The translations under genes were made by a program, and so were the position numbers. Positions 16,279-23,352 of a stretch of 49,835 nt of DNA are shown piece by piece. Within the stretch, counting starts at the first letter, position 1; each line of letters opens with the position of its first letter. The notes under the pieces were generated by a model. That model ran no database searches. It had not been told where the DNA came from and saw only the letters and a list, made by a program, of their open reading frames with translations. Source of the DNA: Candidatus Dormiibacterota bacterium (lineage in GTDB: Bacteria > Chloroflexota > Dormibacteria > Aeolococcales > Aeolococcaceae); NCBI GenBank assembly GCA_003142035.1, contig PLOF01000055.1, positions 5,262-55,096 of the forward strand. Reading direction: 5' to 3'.

Positions 16279-17051
16279 TGGCTGTGACCGCGCAGCGGCT
16301 GGACGTCGTCCTGGTGGAGCGCGGCATCGCCGTCAGCCGCGAGCGCGCCCAGGCGCTGGTCGCCGCCGGCATGGTTGAGGTGGACGGCCGGCAGGCCCGG
16401 AGCGCCGCGCAGCGAGTGGGTGAGGCCGCCGAGCTGCGGATGGTGGGGGAGGGGAGCCCGTGGGCGAGCCGTGCCGGGGAGAAGCTGGTGGCCGCCCTCG
16501 ACGCCTTCGGTGTCGACTGCGGCGACCGCGTCTGCCTCGACGCCGGGGCCTCCACCGGAGGCTTCACCGACGTGCTCCTCTCGCGAGGAGCGGCGCGGAT
16601 CTACGCCGTCGACGTCGGTCACGGCCAGCTCCTCACCCGTCTGGCCGGTGACCCGCGGGTCTGCATCCTCGACCGGACCAACCTGCGCTACCTGGAGACG
16701 CTCCCGGGCGAGGCCCCGACCCTGGTCACCCTCGACCTCTCCTTCATCTCGCTGCGTCTCGTGCTGCCGGCGGTGGCGCGCCTTGCACCGGGGGCCGAGG
16801 TGGTCGCCCTCTTCAAGCCCCAGTTCGAGCTGGGCCGCGACGCCGTCTCCCGGGGCGGGATCGTCCGCGACCTGGCGGCGGCGGAGGCCGGCGCCGTCGC
16901 CTTCCTGCAGTGGTGCGTGAGTGAGCTGGGAGCCTCGGGGACGGCGGGGCCGATCCCTGCAGTGATCCGCGGCACCCGGGGCAACCAGGAGCTGCTGGTC
17001 CGCTTCCTGCTGGCCGGGGCGCCGGCGGGCGGCGATGGAGTGGAGCCATGA
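16278..17051 (+). CDS. tlyA: TlyA family 2'-O-methyltransferase (S4 + FtsJ domains)
   Basis: TlyA methylates 16S and often 23S rRNA at 2'-O of cytidine. The 257-residue protein has an N-terminal S4 RNA-binding domain (RLDVVLVERGIAVSRERAQALV) and a Rossmann methyltransferase domain with SAM motif LDAGASTGGFTDVLL. The K-D-K-E catalytic tetrad is visible: Lys69 (GEKLV), Asp153 (LDLSF), Lys180 (LFKPQFE) and Glu238 (NQELL). The xseA-xseB-tlyA-nadK-recN order is a classic Gram-positive cluster. A divergent second copy lies at 36485-37225. Confidence 0.94.
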   Translation: MAVTAQRLDVVLVERGIAVSRERAQALVAAGMVEVDGRQARSAAQRVGEAAELRMVGEGSPWASRAGEKLVAALDAFGVDCGDRVCLDAGASTGGFTDVLLSRGAARIYAVDVGHGQLLTRLAGDPRVCILDRTNLRYLETLPGEAPTLVTLDLSFISLRLVLPAVARLAPGAEVVALFKPQFELGRDAVSRGGIVRDLAAAEAGAVAFLQWCVSELGASGTAGPIPAVIRGTRGNQELLVRFLLAGAPAGGDGVEP

Positions 17052-17935
17052 GCAGAGGCACCATCGGTTTCCTTCTGCACCCGGGGGAGAGTCCCGAGAC
17101 GGTGGCCGCCGCGGCGGAGGTTGCGGTCCGCTGTGGGTACCGGACCTGGACGACCAAGGTCCGCCCGGTCGAGGACGTCGCCGCGCACGCCGAGGGCACC
17201 GACCTGCTGGTCACCCTCGGCGGCGACGGGACGTTCCTCTTCGGGGCCCGGCTGGCCGCGCCCCGCGACATCCCCGTCCTCGGCATCAACCGGGGACGGC
17301 TCGGTTTCCTCACCGATATGGAGCTCGATCAGCTTCCGGGTGCCATCGAGGCGTTCGCCGAGGGCCGGACTTTCCGGCAACGGCGGAGCATGCTGGCGGC
17401 GGAGATGGTGCCGGGCGAGGGCGGAGTCGGGGAGGGCACCGGCGAGAGCCGCGTCCTGCTGGCGCTCAACGACATTGCCCTGAAGTCCCCCGAGGTGGTG
17501 CTGGTGCGCCTGCGGGTCGAGGCGGACGGCGAGCTCCTCGGCGAGTTCGACGCCGACGGGATGATCGTCGCCACCGCCACCGGTTCCACCGGCTATTCGC
17601 TGAGCGCAGGGGGACCGCCCATCGACCCGCGGGTGCGTGCCATCACCGTGGTCCCGCTCGCCCCGCACGCGGTCATCACCCGCCCCATCGTGCTCCCCGA
17701 GGTGACCGTGGTCGAGGTGACCGTGATGCACGGTCGAGTTCACGTGGCCGCCGACGGTCAGTACCAGGGCAATCTCATGGCCGGAGGCAGGGTTCGGATC
17801 GGTCCGGGGCCCGATCTGACGGTCGTCCGCTGTGTCGACTCCCCCTCGTTCCTCCGGCAGCTGCGGGACAAGGTCCATTTCGGTCTGCCGCTCAAGCCGG
17901 CCGATCGTGCTACCGGTGAGAGGGAGCCGCTGTGA
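17048..17935 (+). CDS. nadK: NAD kinase
   Basis: This enzyme phosphorylates NAD to NADP with ATP or polyphosphate. The 295-residue protein has the GGDGTFLFGAR motif (base 17220 region), GINRGRLGFLTD, and the nucleotide-site segment ATATGSTGYSLSAGGP. These define the NadK/PpnK family. It overlaps tlyA by 4 bases and recN by 4 bases, so expression is tied to the recN unit. The last 20 residues are a poorly conserved tail. Confidence 0.96.
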   Translation: MSRGTIGFLLHPGESPETVAAAAEVAVRCGYRTWTTKVRPVEDVAAHAEGTDLLVTLGGDGTFLFGARLAAPRDIPVLGINRGRLGFLTDMELDQLPGAIEAFAEGRTFRQRRSMLAAEMVPGEGGVGEGTGESRVLLALNDIALKSPEVVLVRLRVEADGELLGEFDADGMIVATATGSTGYSLSAGGPPIDPRVRAITVVPLAPHAVITRPIVLPEVTVVEVTVMHGRVHVAADGQYQGNLMAGGRVRIGPGPDLTVVRCVDSPSFLRQLRDKVHFGLPLKPADRATGEREPL

Positions 17936-19644
17936 CCCGGCTCCTCGAGCTGCGCCTCCGCAACTTCGCCCTCGTGCGGGATGCGCGCCTCGACTGCGAT
18001 CCCGGGTTCGGAGCCCTGAGTGGAGAGACCGGCGCCGGCAAGTCGCTCTGCATCGCGGCCGTCCGCTGGGCGCTCGGTGCCCGGGTCGATGGCGAGGCGG
18101 TGGGGGAGGGCACCTCGGTCCGGGCCGTCTTTGAGCCGAGCTCGGAGAGCGCCGTCCTGCTGGCGGGGCTCGGCATCCCCGTCGACGACCTGGTCACGCT
18201 CACCCGCGCTGCGGGGAGCTCGGGACGCTCGACCTGCCGCGTCAACGGCGCCCTCGTCTCCCAGGCGACCCTGCGCGAGCTCGGTGAGCAGCTCGCCGAG
18301 GTCACCGCTCAGGGGGCCAGTCACCGTCTGCTGCAGCGGTCGTGGCAGCGCAGAGCCCTCGACGAGTCGGGCGGCGATCCCGTCCTCGAGGCCCGGGCCG
18401 TGATGGCGGACGCCCACCGCCGGCTGCGCAGCGCCGAGGCGGCGCTCGCCGGGGCGCGTGCGGCGAGCCGTAGGACGGCCGCGGAGCTCGCCGAGGCAGA
18501 GGCGACCATCGCCGAGCTGGAGTTCCTGCGGCTGCGTGAGGGTGAGGAGGACGATCTCGGCGCGGAGCGGCTGCGCCTTCGCCACGCGACCGGCATCGCC
18601 TCTGCCGCCACCCTGCTGGGCGAGGCGGCGACCGGTGACGAGGCGGGCGCCGCCGACCTTCTCGAGCGAGCCCTGGTGGGCGTCGACGCGCTGAGCGGGG
18701 TCGACCCGGCCCTCGCCGACCTCGGCGCAGAGGGGGCCGCGCTGGCCACGGCACTGCGCGATCTCGGCGTATCGGCCCGGCGGCTGGCCGACCGGGTGGA
18801 GGTCGACCCGGTGCGGCTGGAGGCGGTCGAGGAGCGCCTCGACGCGCTGGCCCGGGTGCGCCGCCGGCACGGATCGATCCGCGCCGCACTCTCGGTGCTC
18901 GAGGGCGCCCGGAGGATCTGCGACGCCGCCCGCGGCGGCGTGGACGTCGCCGCCCTGGAGGGGGACGCCCGGTTTGCCCAGGCGGCTGCCGCCACCGCCG
19001 CGCGCCGGCTCAGCGCCGCCCGGCGCGAGGCGGCCCACGCTCTCGAACAGGCGGTCGAACGGCACCTGGCCGTGCTCGAGCTCCCCGAAGCCCGCTTCCG
19101 CGTGACCCTCGGCGTCGCAGCCGATGCCGACGGCGTCGACCTGGGCGACGGTCCGCTCCGCTGCGACGCCGACGGCGTCGACCAGGTGGAGTTCCGGTTG
19201 GCCGCCAATCGCGGCGGGGTGCCGCTGCCCCTCGACGAGGGTCCGTCGGGTGGGGAGCTGAGCCGCCTGGCTCTCGCCCTCGCCGCCGCCGGGGGAGGGG
19301 GTGGCCAGCCCCTGCTGGTCCTCGATGAGGTGGACACCGGGGTGGGCGGCGAGACGGCAGCGCGGGTTGGCGACCTCCTCGCCGACATCGGACGAGGTCG
19401 CCAGGTCCTCGCGGTCACCCACCGCCCCGAGATCGCCTCGCGCGCCGGCTGGCACCTGCTGGTCTCCCGCCTGGGAGGTGGCGGCGCCGTGGAGAGCACC
19501 GTGCGCCGGGTTGAGGGTGAGGAGCGGGTGTCGGAGATCGCCCGGATGATGTCGGGCCGGACCACCGCGGCCGCGATGGCCCGTGCCGGGGAATTGCTCC
19601 GCGAGGGGAATGCCACCGACGGGGCCCATCAGCGAGCCGGCTGA
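17932..19644 (+). CDS. recN: DNA repair protein RecN
   Basis: RecN is an SMC-like ATPase that acts early in double-strand break repair. The 570-residue protein has Walker A GETGAGKSLCI near residue 30, a central Ala/Arg/Glu-rich coiled coil (about 165-365), the ABC signature SGGELSRLALAL and Walker B LLVLDEVDTGVGG near residues 460-475, followed by THRPEIA. Length fits the family. GTG start overlaps the nadK stop. The 97 bases after its stop separate it from scpA. Confidence 0.95.
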   Translation: MTRLLELRLRNFALVRDARLDCDPGFGALSGETGAGKSLCIAAVRWALGARVDGEAVGEGTSVRAVFEPSSESAVLLAGLGIPVDDLVTLTRAAGSSGRSTCRVNGALVSQATLRELGEQLAEVTAQGASHRLLQRSWQRRALDESGGDPVLEARAVMADAHRRLRSAEAALAGARAASRRTAAELAEAEATIAELEFLRLREGEEDDLGAERLRLRHATGIASAATLLGEAATGDEAGAADLLERALVGVDALSGVDPALADLGAEGAALATALRDLGVSARRLADRVEVDPVRLEAVEERLDALARVRRRHGSIRAALSVLEGARRICDAARGGVDVAALEGDARFAQAAAATAARRLSAARREAAHALEQAVERHLAVLELPEARFRVTLGVAADADGVDLGDGPLRCDADGVDQVEFRLAANRGGVPLPLDEGPSGGELSRLALALAAAGGGGGQPLLVLDEVDTGVGGETAARVGDLLADIGRGRQVLAVTHRPEIASRAGWHLLVSRLGGGGAVESTVRRVEGEERVSEIARMMSGRTTAAAMARAGELLREGNATDGAHQRAG

Positions 19645-19728
19645 GCGCGGCGGGCTGCGGGTGCGTGTGCATCGGTGAGACTTTGGGACCGGCCGCCGGC
19701 CTCGGGTTCGACCGGCTGGGCGACCACG

Positions 19729-19734
19729 TACCAT
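19729..19734 (+). promoter_or_regulatory. Candidate -10 element for scpA (leaderless)
   Basis: TACCAT ends 7 bases before ATG 19742, so transcription would begin at or next to the start codon. A weak -35 candidate (TTCGAC, 19707-19712) lies 16 bases upstream. No Shine-Dalgarno precedes the ATG. The same arrangement recurs at thrS and the zinc-finger gene at 34201. Confidence 0.4.
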
Positions 19735-19741
19735 GGCCGCC

Positions 19742-20479
19742 ATGAGTGAGAGCGCGCCCGCCGGCCCCCGTTCCGGGTGGCCCCGGCGCTTCCCCGTCGA
19801 GGTGGATGGATTCAGCGGCACCCTCGAGGAGCTGGTCCTCGCCGCCCAGCGCGGCGACGTCGACCTGCATGACCTCCCGGTGGCCCAGGTGACCACTCAG
19901 GTGAGCCGCCAGCTCACCGGGAGCGAGTTGGGAGGGGATCTTCGCGACGCCGCGGAGGCACTCGGGCTCCTCGCCCGCCTGCTCTCGATGAAGGCGGCGA
20001 AGGTCACCGAGGGCAATGCCGAGCTCGACGAGGAGGAGGCTGTCGTCGAGTCCGAGGCGGGGCGACGTCTCGCCGAATACCGTCTCTTCCGGGCGGCCAT
20101 GGAGGCGCTCCTGCTCGAGCCCGCCGAGACGGGTGAGCGCAGCTTCCTCGGTCTGGTCGCCCCCGAGGTCCTGCCCCTGGAGCGGCTGCGCATCCCCCCC
20201 GATCGGCTTGCGGCCGCCTTCCGGCAGGTGCTCGAGCGGCTGCAGGAAGGAGCGCCGCCGGTCGGGATGATCACCTTCTCGGTCGAGGAGAAGGTCGCCT
20301 GGCTGGTGGAGCTGCTGGGCCGCGGGCCGGTGGAGTTCGAGGCGATCTTCGCCGAGGTGACCACCCGGCTGGAGGCGGTCGCCTGCTTCCTCGCCCTGCT
20401 CGAGCTGCTGAAGCGTGGCCTGGCGGTGGTCGACCAGCCCGAGCCGTTCGGGCCCATCTGGGTGCGCAAAAGTGACTGA
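19742..20479 (+). CDS. scpA: Segregation and condensation protein A
   Basis: ScpA is the kleisin of the SMC-ScpAB condensin and links SMC heads during chromosome segregation. The protein (245 residues from ATG 19742; ATG 19733 would add three) shows the N-terminal VDGFSGTLEELVLAAQRGDVDL, a divergent form of the usual EFEGPLDLLLHLI. It then has ALGLLARLLSMKAAKV and a C-terminal winged helix (LARFLALLEL-like, here ACFLALLELLKRG). It overlaps scpB by 8 bases, GTGACTGA. Confidence 0.9.
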   Translation: MSESAPAGPRSGWPRRFPVEVDGFSGTLEELVLAAQRGDVDLHDLPVAQVTTQVSRQLTGSELGGDLRDAAEALGLLARLLSMKAAKVTEGNAELDEEEAVVESEAGRRLAEYRLFRAAMEALLLEPAETGERSFLGLVAPEVLPLERLRIPPDRLAAAFRQVLERLQEGAPPVGMITFSVEEKVAWLVELLGRGPVEFEAIFAEVTTRLEAVACFLALLELLKRGLAVVDQPEPFGPIWVRKSD

Positions 20480-21251
20480 CGACCTGACGCCCCCCGCCGT
20501 ACCCGGCGAGGACCCGCTCGACCCGGTGGAAGAGGACCTCGACCCGGCGGCCGCGCTGGCCAGCCTGCCCCTTGACGGGGAGGACGACGGCGAGGAGGGC
20601 TTCACCCTCGAACTGGACGACATCGGCCGCCCCCGGGTGCCTGACTGGGTGCCGGGCAGCGAACCCGAGGACCTCGCCCTGGCTCTCGAGTCGGTCTGCT
20701 TTGTGCTCAACCGTCCGGTGACCCTCGCCGAGCTCGCGGGCATACTCGGACAGCCTGCCCAGCGCATCGACCGGGCCGCCGAGTCGCTCGCCGGCCAGCT
20801 GCGCGGGCGGGGCCTGATGCTGCAGCGCCACCGCGACCAGGTGCAGCTGGTCACCCGCCCTGAGACGGCTTGGGCGGTCCAGCGAGCCCTCAACCCCGAG
20901 CGCCCGGCTCGTCTCAGCCGCCCGGCGCTGGAGACGCTCGCCATCGTCGCCTACCGCCAGCCGGTGACCCGTGCCCTGATCGAGTCGATCCGCGGGGTCA
21001 ACTGCGAGGCGGTGCTCGACAGCCTGGAGCGGCGGGGCCTGATCGCAGAGATCGGCCGCGCCAGCACTCCCGGACAGCCCCGCCTCTTCGGGACGACACT
21101 CCGATTCCTCCAGCTCGTCGGGTTGGAGCGGGTCGATCAGCTTCCCCTCCTTCCCGGAGGCATCGGGCTGCCGGAGGAGCAGGAGCGGGAGTGGTCCGAA
21201 GCGCTGGCCGCTCCTCCCGAGGGCGAGCCGGCGCCGCCGGGCGAGATCTAG
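20472..21251 (+). CDS. scpB: Segregation and condensation protein B
   Basis: ScpB dimers bind ScpA and regulate the condensin ATPase. The 259-residue protein has an acidic N-terminal tail of about 65 residues and then two winged-helix domains with LALALESVCFVLNRPVTLAELAGIL and the ScpB signature LSRPALETLAIVAYRQPVTRALIESIRGV. GTTLRFLQLVGL ends the conserved part. The start is GTG at 20472 inside the scpA end; the frame stays open upstream but would then overlap scpA without need. rluB follows directly. Confidence 0.94.
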   Translation: MTDDLTPPAVPGEDPLDPVEEDLDPAAALASLPLDGEDDGEEGFTLELDDIGRPRVPDWVPGSEPEDLALALESVCFVLNRPVTLAELAGILGQPAQRIDRAAESLAGQLRGRGLMLQRHRDQVQLVTRPETAWAVQRALNPERPARLSRPALETLAIVAYRQPVTRALIESIRGVNCEAVLDSLERRGLIAEIGRASTPGQPRLFGTTLRFLQLVGLERVDQLPLLPGGIGLPEEQEREWSEALAAPPEGEPAPPGEI

Positions 21252-21986
21252 ATGGCGACCACCCGAGAGCGACTCAATCGGTATCTCGCGCGCCGCGGAG
21301 TGGCGTCCCGGCGCGGGTCGGACAGCCTCATCGACGCCGGGCGCGTCAGCGTCAATGGCACCCGGGCTGCGCTCGGCGCCACTGTCGACCCGCGGCGGGA
21401 TCGGGTCTCGGTCGACGGCAGACCGATCGCGGGCGACCAGCGCCTCGAGACGCTGATGCTCAACAAGCCGGCCGGCGTGGTGACGACGGTCCGCGATCCC
21501 CAGCGCAGGCCGACCGTGATGGGGCTGCTCCCGGAGCCGGTGCCGGGGCTGGTCCCGGTGGGACGGCTCGACGCCGACAGTCGCGGGCTGCTCCTGCTCA
21601 GCACGGACGGAGACCTGGCCCACCGGCTCACCCATCCCCGCTACGGGGTGGCCAAGCGCTATCGCGTCGTTCTCGGTCGCGGCTTGAGCGATGCCGACAT
21701 CGAGCGTCTGCTGGAGGGCGTGGAGTTGGAGGACGGGCTCGCCCGGCCGCTCGGCGTTCGGCGGCCGAGCCCGGAGCGGGCGGACCTCATCGAGGTGACC
21801 ATGGGCGAGGGGCGCAAGCGGGAGATCCGGCGCCTCTGCGCGGCACTGGGCGCTCCGGTCCTGGACCTGGCCAGGGTCGGCCTCGGTCCTCTCAAGCTCG
21901 GCCACCTCGAGGAGGGCAGAGTCCGGCTCCTGACTGCCGCGGAGCTCGAGGCGCTCTACGCGGCGGTGGGGATGACGGCGCCGTGA
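21252..21986 (+). CDS. rluB: 23S rRNA pseudouridine synthase, RluB/RsuA family
   Basis: This enzyme converts a uridine in rRNA to pseudouridine; in the scpB neighbourhood the family member is normally RluB, acting on 23S helix 89-90. The 244-residue protein has an N-terminal S4 domain (RLNRYLARRGVASRRGSDSLI) and the catalytic motif PVGRLDADSRGLLLLSTDG with the conserved Asp. The end segment EGRKREIRRLCAALG is typical. ATG follows the scpB TAG directly. The 4-base GTGA overlap leads into cmk. Confidence 0.94.
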   Translation: MATTRERLNRYLARRGVASRRGSDSLIDAGRVSVNGTRAALGATVDPRRDRVSVDGRPIAGDQRLETLMLNKPAGVVTTVRDPQRRPTVMGLLPEPVPGLVPVGRLDADSRGLLLLSTDGDLAHRLTHPRYGVAKRYRVVLGRGLSDADIERLLEGVELEDGLARPLGVRRPSPERADLIEVTMGEGRKREIRRLCAALGAPVLDLARVGLGPLKLGHLEEGRVRLLTAAELEALYAAVGMTAP

Positions 21987-22645
21987 CCGTTCCTGTCGTC
22001 ACCGTCGACGGGCCGGCGGGGAGCGGCAAGACGACACTTGGACGCCGACTGGCCCTGACCCTCGACCTCCCGTTCATCGACACCGGCCTCTTCTACCGCG
22101 CCGTCATCGTGGCCGCGAGCCGGGCGGGCCTCGGAGCCGGAGACCTCGCCCGCATTGCCGAGCTGGCCGGGAGCGTCGCCATCGAGATCAACACCGTGCC
22201 CGACGACGACAGCTGGGAGGTCCGCGTGGACGGCATCGATCCCGGAGCCGAGATCCGCGATCCCCGGCACGCAGCTCTCCTCACCACTGTCAGCCAGCTC
22301 CCCGAGGTCCGCCGTCATCTCCTCTCCCTCCAGCGCGCACCCGCCACGCGGGGGGCGGTCGGGGTGGGGCGAGACTGCGGCACCGTGGTCTTCCCGGAGG
22401 CGGTGGTGAAGCTCTACCTGCAGGCGACGGCTGCCCTCCGCTCCGCCCGGCGCGCGGTGCAGCTCCAGCGGGACGGGGCGGCCGTCGACCCCGAGACACT
22501 CGCCGTCGAGATCTCCGGCCGCGACAGTGGTGACGCCCGGGCGATGGCCGCGGCTCCCGACGCGGTGGTCATCGACACCGGGACCCACGGCGTTGACGAG
22601 ATGGTGGAGCTGGCGCTCTCCCGCTGCCGGGCGGCCGGTCTGTGA
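21983..22645 (+). CDS. cmk: Cytidylate kinase
   Basis: The enzyme phosphorylates CMP and dCMP with ATP. The 220-residue protein begins TVPVVTVDGPAGSGKTTLG, the P-loop of the family, followed by DTGLFYRAV (usual DTGAMYRA). It has the VGVGRDCGTVVFPEA motif (usual GRDIGTVVFP) and the Arg-rich RSARRAVQLQRDG lid. The D-to-C change in GRDxGTVV is unusual but the loop is otherwise intact. GTG start at 21983 overlaps rluB; the end overlaps plsC by 4 bases. The scpB-rluB-cmk-plsC order is well known. Confidence 0.93.
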   Translation: MTVPVVTVDGPAGSGKTTLGRRLALTLDLPFIDTGLFYRAVIVAASRAGLGAGDLARIAELAGSVAIEINTVPDDDSWEVRVDGIDPGAEIRDPRHAALLTTVSQLPEVRRHLLSLQRAPATRGAVGVGRDCGTVVFPEAVVKLYLQATAALRSARRAVQLQRDGAAVDPETLAVEISGRDSGDARAMAAAPDAVVIDTGTHGVDEMVELALSRCRAAGL

Positions 22646-23352
22646 CACGCACCCACCTCTCGCCGTCCGGGCTCGACCTCAACTACTGGTGGATGACGGC
22701 GGTGGCGCGCCTCATCTGCCGCGTCGTGGTGGGCGATCTTCTCGACGTCACCGGCACGGAGAAGGTCCCCGCACGGGGCGGCCTGCTGGTGGTGAGCAAC
22801 CATGTGGGTACCGCGGACCCGCCGATCGTGGGCGCCTACATGCCGCGCCGCGATCTCTACTTCATGGCCAAGAGCGACTACTTCCAGTCGCCCCTCACCC
22901 GCTTCTTCATCGTCGGCTACCACGCCTTCCCGGTGGTGCGCGGCAGCGCGGACCGGGCGGCGCTCCGTCAGGCGGTGGGGTTGATGCGTCAGGGGCATGC
23001 GGTGCTCGTCTACCCGGAGGGCCACCGCAGCCCGGACGGGGTGCTGCAGCGTCCGCACCCGGGCGCCGGCTTTTTGGCCCGGACGGCCGGGGTGCCGATC
23101 CTCCCGGTGGGAATCTGGGGCACCGAGCGCGCTCTGCCCCTCGGGTCGAGGCGGCCCCGCCACGCTCCGGTGCACGTCCGCTTCGGGCGTGCCGCCCCGC
23201 TGCCCCCCGAGGACCCGGGAGGCCCGCGCCGGTCCAACCAGGAGGTCTCGGACCTACTCATGCAGCGGATCGCGGAGGTCCTTCCCCCGTCGCGCCGCGG
23301 CATCTTCGATGGGACGACGGACTACCGGGCGGTGACCCCGCCCCTCATCTGA
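22642..23352 (+). CDS. plsC: 1-acyl-sn-glycerol-3-phosphate acyltransferase family protein
   Basis: This is a membrane-bound PlsC-type acyltransferase that makes phosphatidic acid from lysophosphatidic acid. The 236-residue protein has the catalytic block I as SNHVGTADPP (NHxxxxD form), block II FVVRGSADRAALR-like, and block III YPEGHRSPDG, where the usual EGTRS reads EGHRS. Block IV is ILPVGIWGTE. A hydrophobic N-terminal stretch could dip into the membrane. It overlaps cmk by 4 bases and the dinG stop-start by one base. Confidence 0.92.
   Translation: MTRTHLSPSGLDLNYWWMTAVARLICRVVVGDLLDVTGTEKVPARGGLLVVSNHVGTADPPIVGAYMPRRDLYFMAKSDYFQSPLTRFFIVGYHAFPVVRGSADRAALRQAVGLMRQGHAVLVYPEGHRSPDGVLQRPHPGAGFLARTAGVPILPVGIWGTERALPLGSRRPRHAPVHVRFGRAAPLPPEDPGGPRRSNQEVSDLLMQRIAEVLPPSRRGIFDGTTDYRAVTPPLI

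Noticed and set aside
17758-19896. A 712-codon open frame on the minus strand covering recN.
   Set aside because: High-GC genes with G/C third positions leave long open antisense frames. recN on the plus strand has all family motifs, so the antisense frame is a shadow.
22527-23351. Upstream in-frame extension of the DnaQ-DinG frame through plsC and cmk.
   Set aside because: The extension has no motif, is Arg/Gly/Pro rich, and overlaps two firm genes. The exonuclease motif begins 8 residues after ATG 23352.
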